Positions 8,465 to 17,728 of a stretch of 64,000 bases of DNA are shown here, piece after piece; position 1 is the stretch's first letter, and each line of letters begins with the position of its first letter. The notes beneath the pieces were generated by a model that was given only the letters and a program-made list of their open reading frames with translations, did not search any database and was not told where the DNA came from. The stretch comes from Cognatundibacterium luofuense. Its GTDB lineage: Bacteria; Pseudomonadota; Gammaproteobacteria; Burkholderiales; Burkholderiaceae_D. Where the stretch lies: assembly GCF_018139685.1 (NCBI RefSeq), contig NZ_JAGSPN010000017.1:1-64000 (forward strand). The letters are read 5' to 3'. Both the position numbers and the translations under genes were made by a program.

Positions 8465-9595
8465 TTATTCAGCCGCTTTCAGTGAAGCCAGAATCGGCTG
8501 CAGCATGGCTTCGCCCAGTTTAGCGCTGCGTGCGCCATCCCAGCCGACAAATTCATCCGGCAGATTCGCATTATCCTTGAACGGCAATTCCAGCGTCAGC
8601 GATACGCATTTGAAGGTATGACCGATGTATTTGGATGCCAGTTTCAGCATATCTGCATTGTACTTAGATGCTTCGTAACCGTATTTGGTCTGGAAATCCG
8701 GACTGGAAGCACAGAAAGCATCGACAAAAACCTGTTGCTCACGCGCTTGTTTCTCAGTGAAACCTTCGATCATTTCACTGCCTGCCACGAAAATGTAAGG
8801 CAGCGCTTCATCGCCGTGAATATCCAGGAACATATCGCAACCGGTTTCGTGAATTTTGTTTTTCACGTAATACACTTCCGGCGATGTTTCCAGCGATGGC
8901 GTCATCCATTCGCGGTTCAGGTTGGCACCGGCCGCATTGGTACGCAGATTGCCGCGCACAGAACCATCCGGATTCATGTTCGGCACCACATACACTACTG
9001 CACGCTGCAGAATTTCACGCGCAAACGGATTTGCAGGGTCCAGCAACGCATTCAGCGTGCCTTCCACCAGCCATTCCGCCATGCTTTCACCCGGATGCTG
9101 ACGTGCGATGATCCAGATTTTTTTCGGCGCTTCAGGGTCCCCCACCACCACCATATTCAAATCGCGACCATCCACGGTGCTGCCCAGATCTTCCACACGT
9201 GCCAGCGGCGAATGTTCTGCACCGCCCAGCAAAGACAGATGACGCTCCCAGCTGTATGGCTCAAAGTAAGCGTAATAAACACTGTCACGTTCCGGTGTAT
9301 GGCGCACGGTCATCACCTTGCCATCAAACTCAGTATCCACGCGGAACCAGGTTTCACGGTCATAACTGGCCACTGCGCGGTAATCTTCCCAGCCTTTAGC
9401 GTAAGTCGCCTCACCGGCGTTCAGGAATTGCATGACCACTTCCTGATCACGCGCACCCTGCAAACGGAAATGGAACCACTGGCAAAAATCCGCGTTCGAA
9501 TCTTTGCGCAGATTCAGCTGAATATCGCCCGCCTGCTCTGCCTTTACCACCTCGATGGCACCCGCATCAAAATTCTGACTGATTTTGATTGTCAT
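8465..9595 (-). CDS. M14-family metallocarboxypeptidase, cytosolic CCP-like
   Basis: The 376-residue protein lacks a signal peptide. An N-terminal beta domain (about residues 1-115) precedes a zinc carboxypeptidase domain. Zinc ligands are seen as HPGE (His167, Glu170) and DIHGDE (His260), and the catalytic Glu is probably Glu336 in LTLELPF. NMNPDGSVRGNLRTN is the usual substrate-binding block. This architecture matches the M14D group related to cytosolic carboxypeptidases, which trim C-terminal residues (glutamate in eukaryotic members). The bacterial substrate is unknown. A terminator follows. Confidence 0.85.
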   Translation of the reverse strand: MTIKISQNFDAGAIEVVKAEQAGDIQLNLRKDSNADFCQWFHFRLQGARDQEVVMQFLNAGEATYAKGWEDYRAVASYDRETWFRVDTEFDGKVMTVRHTPERDSVYYAYFEPYSWERHLSLLGGAEHSPLARVEDLGSTVDGRDLNMVVVGDPEAPKKIWIIARQHPGESMAEWLVEGTLNALLDPANPFAREILQRAVVYVVPNMNPDGSVRGNLRTNAAGANLNREWMTPSLETSPEVYYVKNKIHETGCDMFLDIHGDEALPYIFVAGSEMIEGFTEKQAREQQVFVDAFCASSPDFQTKYGYEASKYNADMLKLASKYIGHTFKCVSLTLELPFKDNANLPDEFVGWDGARSAKLGEAMLQPILASLKAAE

Positions 9596-9777
9596 GATGT
9601 TGTCTCACTCTCTGTATTCCTCGGCAGGACACCACGTCCGCCGCTTTGTGGCGCGTATTGTTGCAGTTTTTTGCGCACAATTGATGAACTTTTCAGCGAA
9701 GTGTGGAAATTTTTTTCCACTTTTTGAATCACACACCCCGGTTTATGTCATTTCCCGGTGCGCCCACCGGCAGCAAG

Positions 9778-9806
9778 TAGAAATTCAGTATCCTTTCGTC
9801 TATAAT
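9778..9806 (+). promoter_or_regulatory. Likely promoter of tRNA-Pro
   Basis: A perfect -10 hexamer TATAAT at 9801-9806 lies 13 bases before the mature tRNA 5' end. At 17 bases upstream stands TAGAAA, a weak -35 match. The position is right for a stable-RNA promoter. Confidence 0.5.
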
Positions 9807-9819
9807 CAGAGGTTCGAGT

Positions 9820-9896
9820 CGGGGCGTAGCGCAGCCTGGTAGCGTACCTGCATGGGGTGCAGGGGGTCGGAAGTTCGAATCTTCTCGCCCCGACCA
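9820..9896 (+). tRNA. tRNA-Pro (anticodon GGG)
   Basis: A 77-base cloverleaf ends with an encoded CCA. The acceptor arms CGGGGCG and CGCCCCG pair fully. The anticodon stem CCTGC/GCAGG encloses loop ATGGGGT with anticodon GGG, reading CCC and CCU. The T arm has loop TTCGAAT. A terminator follows at once. An AT-rich DUF2806 gene stands directly downstream, but no second copy of the tRNA 3' end was found. Confidence 0.95.
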
Positions 9897-9903
9897 TCAA
9901 ATT

Positions 9904-9933
9904 AAAAAAGCCAATCTTCGGATTGGCTTTTTT
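9904..9933 (+). terminator. Terminator of tRNA-Pro
   Basis: AAAAAAGCCAATC and GATTGGCTTTTTT form a perfect stem around the stable TTCG loop, with a T-rich tail. It starts 8 bases after the tRNA CCA. Confidence 0.9.
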
Positions 9934-10029
9934 GTTTTTCCGCCTCCATTTCCTAAATTTTTTCAGCAGCTTTACTACGGCTTTGCAATTACAATATTTG
10001 CACTATTTTTCGATTTCGATGGGTGACAA

Positions 10030-10914
10030 ATGCCGGATGTAAGTATATTGAATAACCTAGGGGAGCTTTCGAAACCTATGACCCTGCTCATAAAAAACAT
10101 TTCGAAAGCAATAGGCGGAATTTTCGAACCTGTTCAAATGCAGCGAATTGCAAAAGCTGAGGTGGCAGTAGCAATGATTCGAGCCGAAGGAAAGATCGCA
10201 TTAAGTGAAATCGAAGAAAGGGCTATTGAAAGATTACTTAGACAAGAAGCACGTAAGCAGGAAATTATCGAAAAAATTGTTTCTGAAGCACTCAAAGATC
10301 TCCCTGATCACTCCAATCCTGCGGAAATCGAAGAAGACTGGCTGGCCTATTTTTTCAAAAATTGTGACACTGTCTCAGATAATGAGATGCAGTCTCTTTG
10401 GGCAAAAATGTTGGTTGGAGAAGCTACAAGTCCAGGGACATTTTCAAAGAGAACAATTGATTTTGTTCGCTCGGTCGAAAAAGAAGATGCTCATCTATTT
10501 ACCAATCTCTGCCGATTTGTATGGCATTTAGGGGAGCCGTTGCCATTAATATTTGATGTCCGCGAGCAGATATATTCTGATCGAGGCATAAATTTCAATT
10601 CGCTTAAGCATCTAGAAACGATAGGCCTAATTTCTTTCGAGCTTAACGGTTTGTACAATGAATGCCCTGACCAATTCACGACAGCATCCTATTGGAACAA
10701 AAAAATAAAAATTGAATTTTTGGGTGAAAAAGACAACAAACTGCAAATTGGTCAAGTACTGTTTAGCAAAATTGGGAGGGAATTATTCCCGATTTGCGGT
10801 GCGTCGCCAGACCTTGAATTTTATGACTACGTTTTACAATATTGGAAAAACGCCGCAATTAATCCAAATTTCTTCGCTGACAACACTCACCTAAAAGAAG
10901 TCAACGAAATTTAA
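10030..10914 (+). CDS. DUF2806-domain protein, probable accessory gene
   Basis: The 294-residue protein is soluble and charged. The stretch at residues 100-145 (EEDWLAYFFKNCDTVSDNEM, then LWAKMLVGEATSPGTFSKRT) is the DUF2806 signature as I know it. Function is unknown. The N-terminal part contains a long helical, Glu/Lys-rich region (about residues 40-90). The gene is visibly richer in A and T than its neighbours, lies alone directly behind tRNA-Pro, and is followed by a core gene. That suggests acquisition at a tRNA-linked hotspot, although no integrase or duplicated tRNA end is present. No clear Shine-Dalgarno is seen. Confidence 0.65.
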   Translation: MPDVSILNNLGELSKPMTLLIKNISKAIGGIFEPVQMQRIAKAEVAVAMIRAEGKIALSEIEERAIERLLRQEARKQEIIEKIVSEALKDLPDHSNPAEIEEDWLAYFFKNCDTVSDNEMQSLWAKMLVGEATSPGTFSKRTIDFVRSVEKEDAHLFTNLCRFVWHLGEPLPLIFDVREQIYSDRGINFNSLKHLETIGLISFELNGLYNECPDQFTTASYWNKKIKIEFLGEKDNKLQIGQVLFSKIGRELFPICGASPDLEFYDYVLQYWKNAAINPNFFADNTHLKEVNEI

Positions 10915-10994
10915 ACAACCTGCATTTAAACGTAAGCAAACCATAAGCCTGTCTCCCTATAATCATCAGCGGAGACCAATATCTGATAAAAATT

Positions 10995-11930
10995 ATGTTA
11001 CCTGCTTATCTGAGTCATGCGGATTGTCTGAAGCATGAGATGGGGGCGCAGCATCCTGAGAGTCCTGAGCGGCTGGGTGCGGTCAGTGATCAGTTGCTGA
11101 TGCGTGGTTTGCTGGACTATATGCATGCGTTTGATCCGCCGCTGGCGACGCAGGATCAGCTGGCGCGGGCGCACAGTGCGGACTATCTGCAGCAGTTTGC
11201 CGATACCGGTGCGAATGTGCCGGAGGATGGCTATGTGCAGATTGATCCTGACACCCGCATCAATGCTTATTCCTATCGCGCTGCCCTGCGCGCTGCCGGT
11301 GCGGCAGTGATGGCGGCGGATCTGGTGGCGACCGGTAAGGCGCCGGTGGCGTTTTGCAATATCCGCCCGCCCGGCCACCATGCAGAACGGGCTGCGGCCG
11401 GTGGGTTCTGCTTCTTCAATAATGTGGCGGTGGCGATACTGCATGCGCTGGATACCTACGGGCTGGAGCGCGTGGCGCTGGTGGACTTTGATGTACATCA
11501 CGGCAACGGCAGTGAGGATATTCTGGCCGGCGATCAGCGCGTGTTAATGTGTTCCAGTTTTGAAAGCGGCATCTATCCATTTTGCGGTGACGTGCCCAAG
11601 GCAGCGAATATGGTGAACACCGGCCTGCCTTCGCGCTCTGGCGGTAAGGCTTTCCGCGAAGCGGTCAGCCAGCACTGGATTCCGGCGCTGGATGCATTCC
11701 GTCCGCAATTGCTGTTTATTTCTGCCGGATTTGACGGTCATCGCGAAGATGACATGGGCAATCTGGGTTTAACCGAAGCCGATTTTGAATGGGTAACGCG
11801 GGAACTGGTCGGCGTGGCGAACCGTCATGCAAAAGGCCGGATTGTTTCCTGCCTGGAAGGCGGCTATGAATTGTCGCCGCTGGGACGCAGCGCCGCTGCC
11901 CACGTGAAGGTGCTGATCGGCGCGGACTGA
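10995..11930 (+). CDS. Histone deacetylase family protein (class II-like)
   Basis: The 311-residue protein carries all the usual catalytic blocks of the zinc-dependent arginase/deacetylase fold: RPPGHHAE (active-site His pair), GFCFFNN, DFDVHHGNG (zinc Asp and His), SAGFDGH (third zinc ligand) and EGGYEL (transition-state Tyr). Bacterial members remove acetyl groups from lysine side chains (AcuC-like) or from polyamines and related amides. The next gene encodes a Pat-type protein acetyltransferase 128 bases downstream, which favours a protein-lysine substrate. That link is inference from context. Confidence 0.87.
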   Translation: MLPAYLSHADCLKHEMGAQHPESPERLGAVSDQLLMRGLLDYMHAFDPPLATQDQLARAHSADYLQQFADTGANVPEDGYVQIDPDTRINAYSYRAALRAAGAAVMAADLVATGKAPVAFCNIRPPGHHAERAAAGGFCFFNNVAVAILHALDTYGLERVALVDFDVHHGNGSEDILAGDQRVLMCSSFESGIYPFCGDVPKAANMVNTGLPSRSGGKAFREAVSQHWIPALDAFRPQLLFISAGFDGHREDDMGNLGLTEADFEWVTRELVGVANRHAKGRIVSCLEGGYELSPLGRSAAAHVKVLIGAD

Positions 11931-12058
11931 GTTTCTGCGCCTTATGGAGCTTTTGAATCACGCTGAAACACACGAAAAAACCCAACAACGCAATACCGCA
12001 CCGACCGCAGACTGCATACACAACACCGCTGAAGTCTTCACTGAGAACACTGAACATT

Positions 12059-14737
12059 ATGGACAAACACTATCTCTCCAATCTGTTTTCACCGCGTTCG
12101 CTGGTGGTTTTTGCGGGCAATCCTGCGCAGCCGGACAGTCTGAATGATCTGGCGACCCAGTTACTGAAAGATCTGGAAAGCGGCGGCTTTCAGGGCCCGG
12201 TCAGCTTTTTAGACAGCAGCATGACCGGCACGCTGGGCGATCTGGCGGCGTCGAAAGCCGATCTGGCGCTGATTGCCTTGCCGAATGAAGAAATTGCGAA
12301 TGCGCTGGAAGTGGCCGGACGCATACAGTGTAAGGCGGCGGTGGTGTTGTCTCAGGGTGTGGATGCTGCGCTGGCAGCGCGTTTATATGCGATTGCCGCG
12401 CAGCATCAGATTCATTTACTGGGGCCGGACAGTATGGGTTTCCAGCGTCCGAAAGCCTTACTGAATGCCAGTGTGATGGGCAAACTGGCGCGCCCCGGCC
12501 ATATCGCCGTGGTGTCGCAATCCGGTGCGCTGGCAAGTTCCGTGCTGGACTGGGCAGAAAAAAGCGGCATCGGTTTTTCTTCGCTGATTACGCTGGGCAG
12601 CAATACCGCAGTCGATATCGCGCAGGTACTGGATTTTCTGGCGGAAGACCGCGATACGCGCAGCATTGTCGTGTATCTGGAAAGCATACGCCATGCACGG
12701 CGCTTCATGAGCTCATTACGCGCGGCGGCGAATGCCAAGCCGGTCATCGTACTGAAATCCGGCCGCGAAGAAGACGGCTCCCGGGCCGCCCTCACCCATT
12801 CCGGCAATATTGCAGGCAGCGATGCGATCTTTGACGCCGCCTTGCAGCGCGCCGGTGCGGTGCGCGTCGGTTCGATGGTGCAAATGTTTGCGGCGATTAA
12901 ATGTCTGTCCTCACCGTATCTGCCGATGGGTCGCCGTCTGGCGATTATTTCCAATGGCGGCGGGCCTGCTGTGCTGGCGGCGGATGCGGTCAACGAATTG
13001 CGTTTATCGCTGGCAAGTCTGTCAGCGGCATCGGCGGCAACCTTAAAACCGCAATTGTCGCCACTCGCCAAGATTGATTCCATCCTAGATCTGGGACTGG
13101 ATGCGAATGCAGAACATTACCGCGCCGCGATCAAAGCCTGCGCACAGTGCAGCGAGATCGACGGCATACTGGTGATGCTGGCACCAACGCCGGGCGCAGA
13201 CAGTTCCGCCGTAGCGCAGGCGCTGGCAGAAGAACAGGCACTGGCCAGCAAAACCATCATCAGTTGCTGGATGGGCGACGACCGCGTAATTGAAGCGCGC
13301 CGCATTCTGTACAAAGCCAATGTACCGAGCTTCCGCACACCGGAAGCCGCGGTCGATGCCTTCCACCACATTTCCCTGTTCCATCAGAACCAGCAATTGC
13401 TGCGCCAGGTGCCCTCTTCCTTATCGCAACTGGCGGAACCGGATATCGAAGGCGCAAGGATCTTGATAGAAAGCGTGCTTGCAGAGCGCCGCAAAGTGCT
13501 GACCGAAATGGAATCAAAAGCGCTGCTGTCGGCATTCCATATTCCGGTCACCAAAACCATACTCGCCCGCAGCAATAACGAAGCGATGCTGGTCGCCAAT
13601 CAGCTTGGTTATCCGGTCGCATTAAAAATCGACTCAGCGGAAATCTCGCATAAATCTGACGTACAAGGCGTGGCGCTGAATGTCAGTAACGCAGCAGCGG
13701 TGCGCGAAACCTGGCAAACCATGATGGCGCGTGTCAGCAAACTGCGTCCGGATGCACGCATCAACGGTGTCACGATACAAAACATGGCAGGCAAAACCGA
13801 AGGCCGCGAATTGTTTATCGGCGTCACCAGCGATGAATTATTCGGCCCCGTGATTTCATTTGGCATTGGCGGCATCATGATAGAACTGATCGCTGACCGC
13901 AGTCTGGAACTGCCACCGCTGAACCAGTTCTTAGCCCACCGCCTGATTCAGCGCGTGCGCTCTTCGCACATACTCGATGCATGGCGCGGTTATGCGCCGG
14001 TACACCGCGAATCCATCGAACAAATTCTGCTGCGCGTATCGGAAATGGTATGCGCGCTGCCGCAACTGAAAGAAATGGATATCAATCCGGTCATCGTGGA
14101 TTCCGAAGGCGCGATTGTGGTGGATGCGCGCATTGTGGTGGAAAACGTCGCGCTGAAACCCGGCAATTACGAACATCTGGCGATTTCGCCCTACCCCGCC
14201 GGCAGCGAAATGGAATACCCGCTGCGCGACGGTTCGCACTATCTGGTGCGTCCCTTGCATCCGCATGATGCCGACATGCTGCAAGCGCTGGTACGCGGCT
14301 TGTCGGAAGAAAGCCGTTATTTCCGCTTTGTATCGTCGATTAAAGAATTGTCTGACCGCATGCTGGCCAAATTCACACTGATCGACTACGACCGCGAAAT
14401 GGCGCTGGTGGCGGTCTACCGAGAACGCAAACCGGATCAGGAAGGCGGCTTCACCGAAACCGAAAAAATCATCGGCGTCTCGCGCTACGTCACCAACCCG
14501 GACAAAACCACCTGCGAATTCTCCCTGCTGATCGCCGACGAATTCAGCGGACAAGGCCTCGGCTCCCGCATGATGCGCTCCATCATCGACGTCGCCAGCC
14601 AGCGCGGCCTGCAAAAAATCGAAGGCCTGGTCCTCGCCAAAAACAGCGGCATGCTGAAACTGATGCGCAGCCTCGAATTCCAGATCATGAAGTACGAAGA
14701 AGACGAGGACTTCAAACTCTGCGTAAAACCGCTGTAA
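12059..14737 (+). CDS. pat: Pat/YfiQ-type protein lysine acetyltransferase (NDP-forming acyl-CoA synthetase-like + GNAT)
   Basis: The 892-residue protein has the layout of Pat/PatZ. An N-terminal CoA-binding and ligase-like region (about residues 1-460) includes VSQSGALASSVLDWA. An ATP-grasp region (about 490-700) includes SHKSDVQGVALN. A C-terminal GNAT domain (about 725-892) has the acetyl-CoA loop GQGLGSRMM near residue 832. In E. coli and Salmonella this enzyme acetylates metabolic enzymes such as acetyl-CoA synthetase, with the large domain acting as regulator. It probably pairs with the upstream deacetylase. A terminator follows at 14797-14837. Confidence 0.88.
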   Translation: MDKHYLSNLFSPRSLVVFAGNPAQPDSLNDLATQLLKDLESGGFQGPVSFLDSSMTGTLGDLAASKADLALIALPNEEIANALEVAGRIQCKAAVVLSQGVDAALAARLYAIAAQHQIHLLGPDSMGFQRPKALLNASVMGKLARPGHIAVVSQSGALASSVLDWAEKSGIGFSSLITLGSNTAVDIAQVLDFLAEDRDTRSIVVYLESIRHARRFMSSLRAAANAKPVIVLKSGREEDGSRAALTHSGNIAGSDAIFDAALQRAGAVRVGSMVQMFAAIKCLSSPYLPMGRRLAIISNGGGPAVLAADAVNELRLSLASLSAASAATLKPQLSPLAKIDSILDLGLDANAEHYRAAIKACAQCSEIDGILVMLAPTPGADSSAVAQALAEEQALASKTIISCWMGDDRVIEARRILYKANVPSFRTPEAAVDAFHHISLFHQNQQLLRQVPSSLSQLAEPDIEGARILIESVLAERRKVLTEMESKALLSAFHIPVTKTILARSNNEAMLVANQLGYPVALKIDSAEISHKSDVQGVALNVSNAAAVRETWQTMMARVSKLRPDARINGVTIQNMAGKTEGRELFIGVTSDELFGPVISFGIGGIMIELIADRSLELPPLNQFLAHRLIQRVRSSHILDAWRGYAPVHRESIEQILLRVSEMVCALPQLKEMDINPVIVDSEGAIVVDARIVVENVALKPGNYEHLAISPYPAGSEMEYPLRDGSHYLVRPLHPHDADMLQALVRGLSEESRYFRFVSSIKELSDRMLAKFTLIDYDREMALVAVYRERKPDQEGGFTETEKIIGVSRYVTNPDKTTCEFSLLIADEFSGQGLGSRMMRSIIDVASQRGLQKIEGLVLAKNSGMLKLMRSLEFQIMKYEEDEDFKLCVKPL

Positions 14738-14796
14738 CCCTGCGCTCCGTTTAAGGATCGCAGTTCCCCCAAACACCCCGCCGCCGCTGGCACCAA

Positions 14797-14837
14797 CAAA
14801 AAAGTGCGTCCCCCTGATTTCAGGTGACGCGCTTTTT
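14797..14837 (+). terminator. Terminator after pat
   Basis: AAAAAAG...GCGTC...CTG and CAG...GACGC...CTTTTTT form an imperfect but long stem with a T-run. It lies 60 bases after the pat stop and marks the left edge of the accessory island. Confidence 0.7.
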
Positions 14838-14873
14838 TATGAACGCTCAAAAATCACTCTTATACACGCTTAT

Positions 14874-14945
14874 TATGCAGAACTCCGCATTTGAGGGTAA
14901 AACAGCACTTTGGAAGGCAAATTCACAATCTCCGAAATACCGGAT
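14874..14945. repeat. Degenerate copy of the interspersed repeat, left of RADAR
   Basis: TATGCAGAACTCCGCATTTG at 14874-14893 matches 19 of 20 bases with 20744-20763 on the other side of the RADAR operon, in direct orientation. At 14929-14945 TCTCCGAAATACCGGAT matches the inverted copy near 52599 with one gap. The 37-base core of the full copies is missing here. It looks like a scrambled or eroded end of the same element. Confidence 0.55.
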
Positions 14946-14968
14946 ATCAGCCCCAGCGAACTCCCACG

Positions 14969-17728
14969 TCAGACTGGCTCAAACACCGGTAAATGATTGC
15001 GATGAAACTGCTCGATTCCATACTGGCGCAAAGTCTCCAGCCAGCGTTCTGCAACAGTGCGACCAACCTTCAGTTCCAGCGCCGCTTCGCGTAGCAGCAA
15101 GAACTCCGTACGCAACGTGGTCGGCATAATCCCGGGATCGTCAGTATTTACCAGTACACGAACCGGCCCTCGGCGCAGCCCGTAAAGATTGGCGTCAGCG
15201 CCGGTGTCGAGTTTCGATTCATCCGGTGGATGCCAGCGGAAAATCGGATGCTCAGCGTGTGATTTCAGCCGCGCTATATAGACATTGGATGTAGGGTTCG
15301 CCTCAATAATCAGCCCTAACTTGTCATATTCGGTAAGTAACCAGTCTTGCAGTGCATGCATGAATTCCAGCTCGGCGGGTGTATCAACATCTTCCAGTAT
15401 GTCTTTGTTGCCCCCAAGTCCTGCACTGGCACGCGCTTTTGAATGGAATCCACCATGCGCTGCTGCCTCATCACCCATACGCACAATGACCATCGGCGCC
15501 TCTTTCAGCGTCGCGAGCCAGCTATGGCGTGCAAGATACAGCTTGCTTGCCAGGGTGCGTTGCTCTCTTAATTCCTGATTGTCCGGTAAGGCGCAGAGCT
15601 CACGTGAATCAACCGGCCACGCTCCATTCAGAGACTGGAAGCGATAATGACAATTACGCCGCAGCCACCAAGCCTGATACAGATCATCCGGCCTTGCATG
15701 GCACAGGGGCGAAGTTTCGAACCCTGCAGTCAAATTAGAATCTGGCTGCTGATTCGTAGCAGCACCTGCCATCAAATCGTTTGCCTGCCACCATTGCGAC
15801 AAACGCCAGAAACGCACAATGCGGCGCTCTAACGAGGGCAAAACCTGCTGCGCCAGCGGCAAAACGCCACTCAGTACTCCGGCGTGATGCCATAACCAAA
15901 CGAGATTATCCAGATGCTCATCCAGCGGCAGCACCATCTCTCCCTGCCTCGCTGCCCATTGCTTCGGCACGATACCAAGTGCCAGAGCATGGCCCAGCCG
16001 GTCGCCCTCGCGCATTTCACAAAAACGCACGGTCTCGTCAATATGGCGCATACCCGACGCAGGATGCGCGTAATCCTCACCGGCATGGATGCTCAGATGA
16101 AAACCCGTACTGGCGCGCTCGCCATCTGGTCGGGATTTGAAGCCGCAGCGCAGCCATCGCAGTACCGGCGCAAACCATTCGATTTTCAGTGCATTTTCAT
16201 CGCCCGCCACATCCAGCCCGCGAAACCATCTGGCAGGCTGAAAATGAAAGTTCGGGTTCAGTTTTCCGCCCAGAAATTCAGATGCATTCCAGCCAGACCG
16301 ACTTTGCAGGTTACACATCAGTTTTTCAGCGTCTTTCCACAGCTGATTGCTATCAGCCTTGGGACGTCGGTTTTGCTTATGACGTTGTGAACGGGAGAAA
16401 TGGCCACAAAACTGCCATCGTTCCAGATTCTGCAAGTAACTCAACGCTTTACCGTCGGGCTTGATTTCATGCTCGCCAAAAATGTACGGTGGTTTTGGTT
16501 GGCTCAATTCCGCTGTTTTTGTCATTCCCTTGGTAAATGAGCGCGTAAATTTTCCGGAAAATGCATCTGGCCCAGATTTAATCTCTGCTACATCAGCGTT
16601 GGAAGACCAGAGACGCCGAAAATTATCATGCTGTTTTGGCTTACGATGCATTGCCGAGCCAAAATACCGCTCCGCAAAACGGGTCAGTCCTTGTCCATCC
16701 ATGATCAAACTGCGACGCAGCTGATTGACTGTCTGCCAGAAGCACAAGATCGCTGCGCGTTGCAGCGGATGTGTGTCCGCGTCGCTGTAGCAAGCACACA
16801 GATAGATATACAGCCACAGCCAGCGATTCGCGTCACCACGGCTCATCGCCTGAGCGAACTCGCCAAGCAACCAATCGGCACTGCCAGTTTTTGCGGCAGA
16901 CAGGCTGCTGGCCAGCAAATCCCAGTCCGGCTGACGACAGGGGTCGTGTGTAGTAAGCGTAAAGCGCGCAAGATGTTGCGGCCAACCCGCCGAATGCGAT
17001 GACCAGACACTTTGCGTACCATGTGAGATACAGTGCTGCTCCCGTGGTTCTAACAGCAGCACCAGCAATTGCCGCGCACGTTGCAATAAAATCTGCAGAT
17101 CATCGTGCTGTTCGCGCTGCCACAAACTCGCCTTTTCATTAAGAGATAAGGCACGATTCGACAGAAGAAACTCATCAAGAATTGCACTATCCGCAGTAAC
17201 ACCCCAGAAATGTACATGCCCCTCGGCAAATGGCAATGACGGGTTGCCCGGCGGTGCGAAAAACGCAGTCTGCGCCGACACAATGCGGCGAATGTCATTG
17301 ACGTTAGGACATGAAATTTCCGCTAACCAGCTTGCAAAGTGCCAGCCAGCTAACAGCGTCGGATCCAACCCTGCCGCCAGACGCACATATGCGCGGACTT
17401 CCCCTTCGCGGTAGCACAGCAAGTCACCATTACGTTGCATGAGCCGTTGCTGCAGCTCGTCCAGCCACGGCAGTACCGGTGTTAGCAGCAGGTCACCATC
17501 AAGCATACGCCCCATCAACTGACGAACGTCTGTCAACCGGTGTTCACGCGGATAGCGCGCCTCGATAACCTCTACCAGCAGATGGTAAAAATTCTCCTGC
17601 AGCTGATGCCAGCGAGCAGACTCAAGCTCATTTGTTGGTTTGAGCAATGCTTCCCAAAGCCATGCCGCCAATGTCTCGTCGCCGAAAAAACACTCGGCGG
17701 CACATTCAGTCAAAGTACGCTGTAGCAT
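14969..17728 (-). CDS. rdrB: RADAR adenosine deaminase RdrB
   Basis: The 919-residue protein is a large, divergent adenosine deaminase-fold protein. Metal and catalytic blocks are spread widely: HVHFWG at 171-176 (zinc HxH), HAGEDYAHP near 548-556 (zinc His and catalytic Glu), EANPTSN near 810, and NTDDPGI near 860 (zinc Asp pair). Length, spacing and partner fit RdrB of the RADAR anti-phage system, which forms a shell with RdrA and converts adenosine to inosine in RNA and/or nucleotides during infection. Its ATG overlaps the rdrA stop as TAATG, so translation is coupled. It is cytosolic, with no signal peptide. It is the last gene of the operon. Confidence 0.9.
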   Translation of the reverse strand: MLQRTLTECAAECFFGDETLAAWLWEALLKPTNELESARWHQLQENFYHLLVEVIEARYPREHRLTDVRQLMGRMLDGDLLLTPVLPWLDELQQRLMQRNGDLLCYREGEVRAYVRLAAGLDPTLLAGWHFASWLAEISCPNVNDIRRIVSAQTAFFAPPGNPSLPFAEGHVHFWGVTADSAILDEFLLSNRALSLNEKASLWQREQHDDLQILLQRARQLLVLLLEPREQHCISHGTQSVWSSHSAGWPQHLARFTLTTHDPCRQPDWDLLASSLSAAKTGSADWLLGEFAQAMSRGDANRWLWLYIYLCACYSDADTHPLQRAAILCFWQTVNQLRRSLIMDGQGLTRFAERYFGSAMHRKPKQHDNFRRLWSSNADVAEIKSGPDAFSGKFTRSFTKGMTKTAELSQPKPPYIFGEHEIKPDGKALSYLQNLERWQFCGHFSRSQRHKQNRRPKADSNQLWKDAEKLMCNLQSRSGWNASEFLGGKLNPNFHFQPARWFRGLDVAGDENALKIEWFAPVLRWLRCGFKSRPDGERASTGFHLSIHAGEDYAHPASGMRHIDETVRFCEMREGDRLGHALALGIVPKQWAARQGEMVLPLDEHLDNLVWLWHHAGVLSGVLPLAQQVLPSLERRIVRFWRLSQWWQANDLMAGAATNQQPDSNLTAGFETSPLCHARPDDLYQAWWLRRNCHYRFQSLNGAWPVDSRELCALPDNQELREQRTLASKLYLARHSWLATLKEAPMVIVRMGDEAAAHGGFHSKARASAGLGGNKDILEDVDTPAELEFMHALQDWLLTEYDKLGLIIEANPTSNVYIARLKSHAEHPIFRWHPPDESKLDTGADANLYGLRRGPVRVLVNTDDPGIMPTTLRTEFLLLREAALELKVGRTVAERWLETLRQYGIEQFHRNHLPVFEPV

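Noticed and set aside
8618-9727. 369-codon plus-strand frame opposite the M14 carboxypeptidase gene
   Set aside because: The M14 frame has catalytic motifs; this one is His/Phe-rich noise and runs past both ends without a ribosome site.
9820-10990. Integrated element using tRNA-Pro as attachment site
   Set aside because: I found no integrase and no second copy of the tRNA 3' end before the deacetylase gene. Only the position and composition of the DUF2806 gene suggest insertion.
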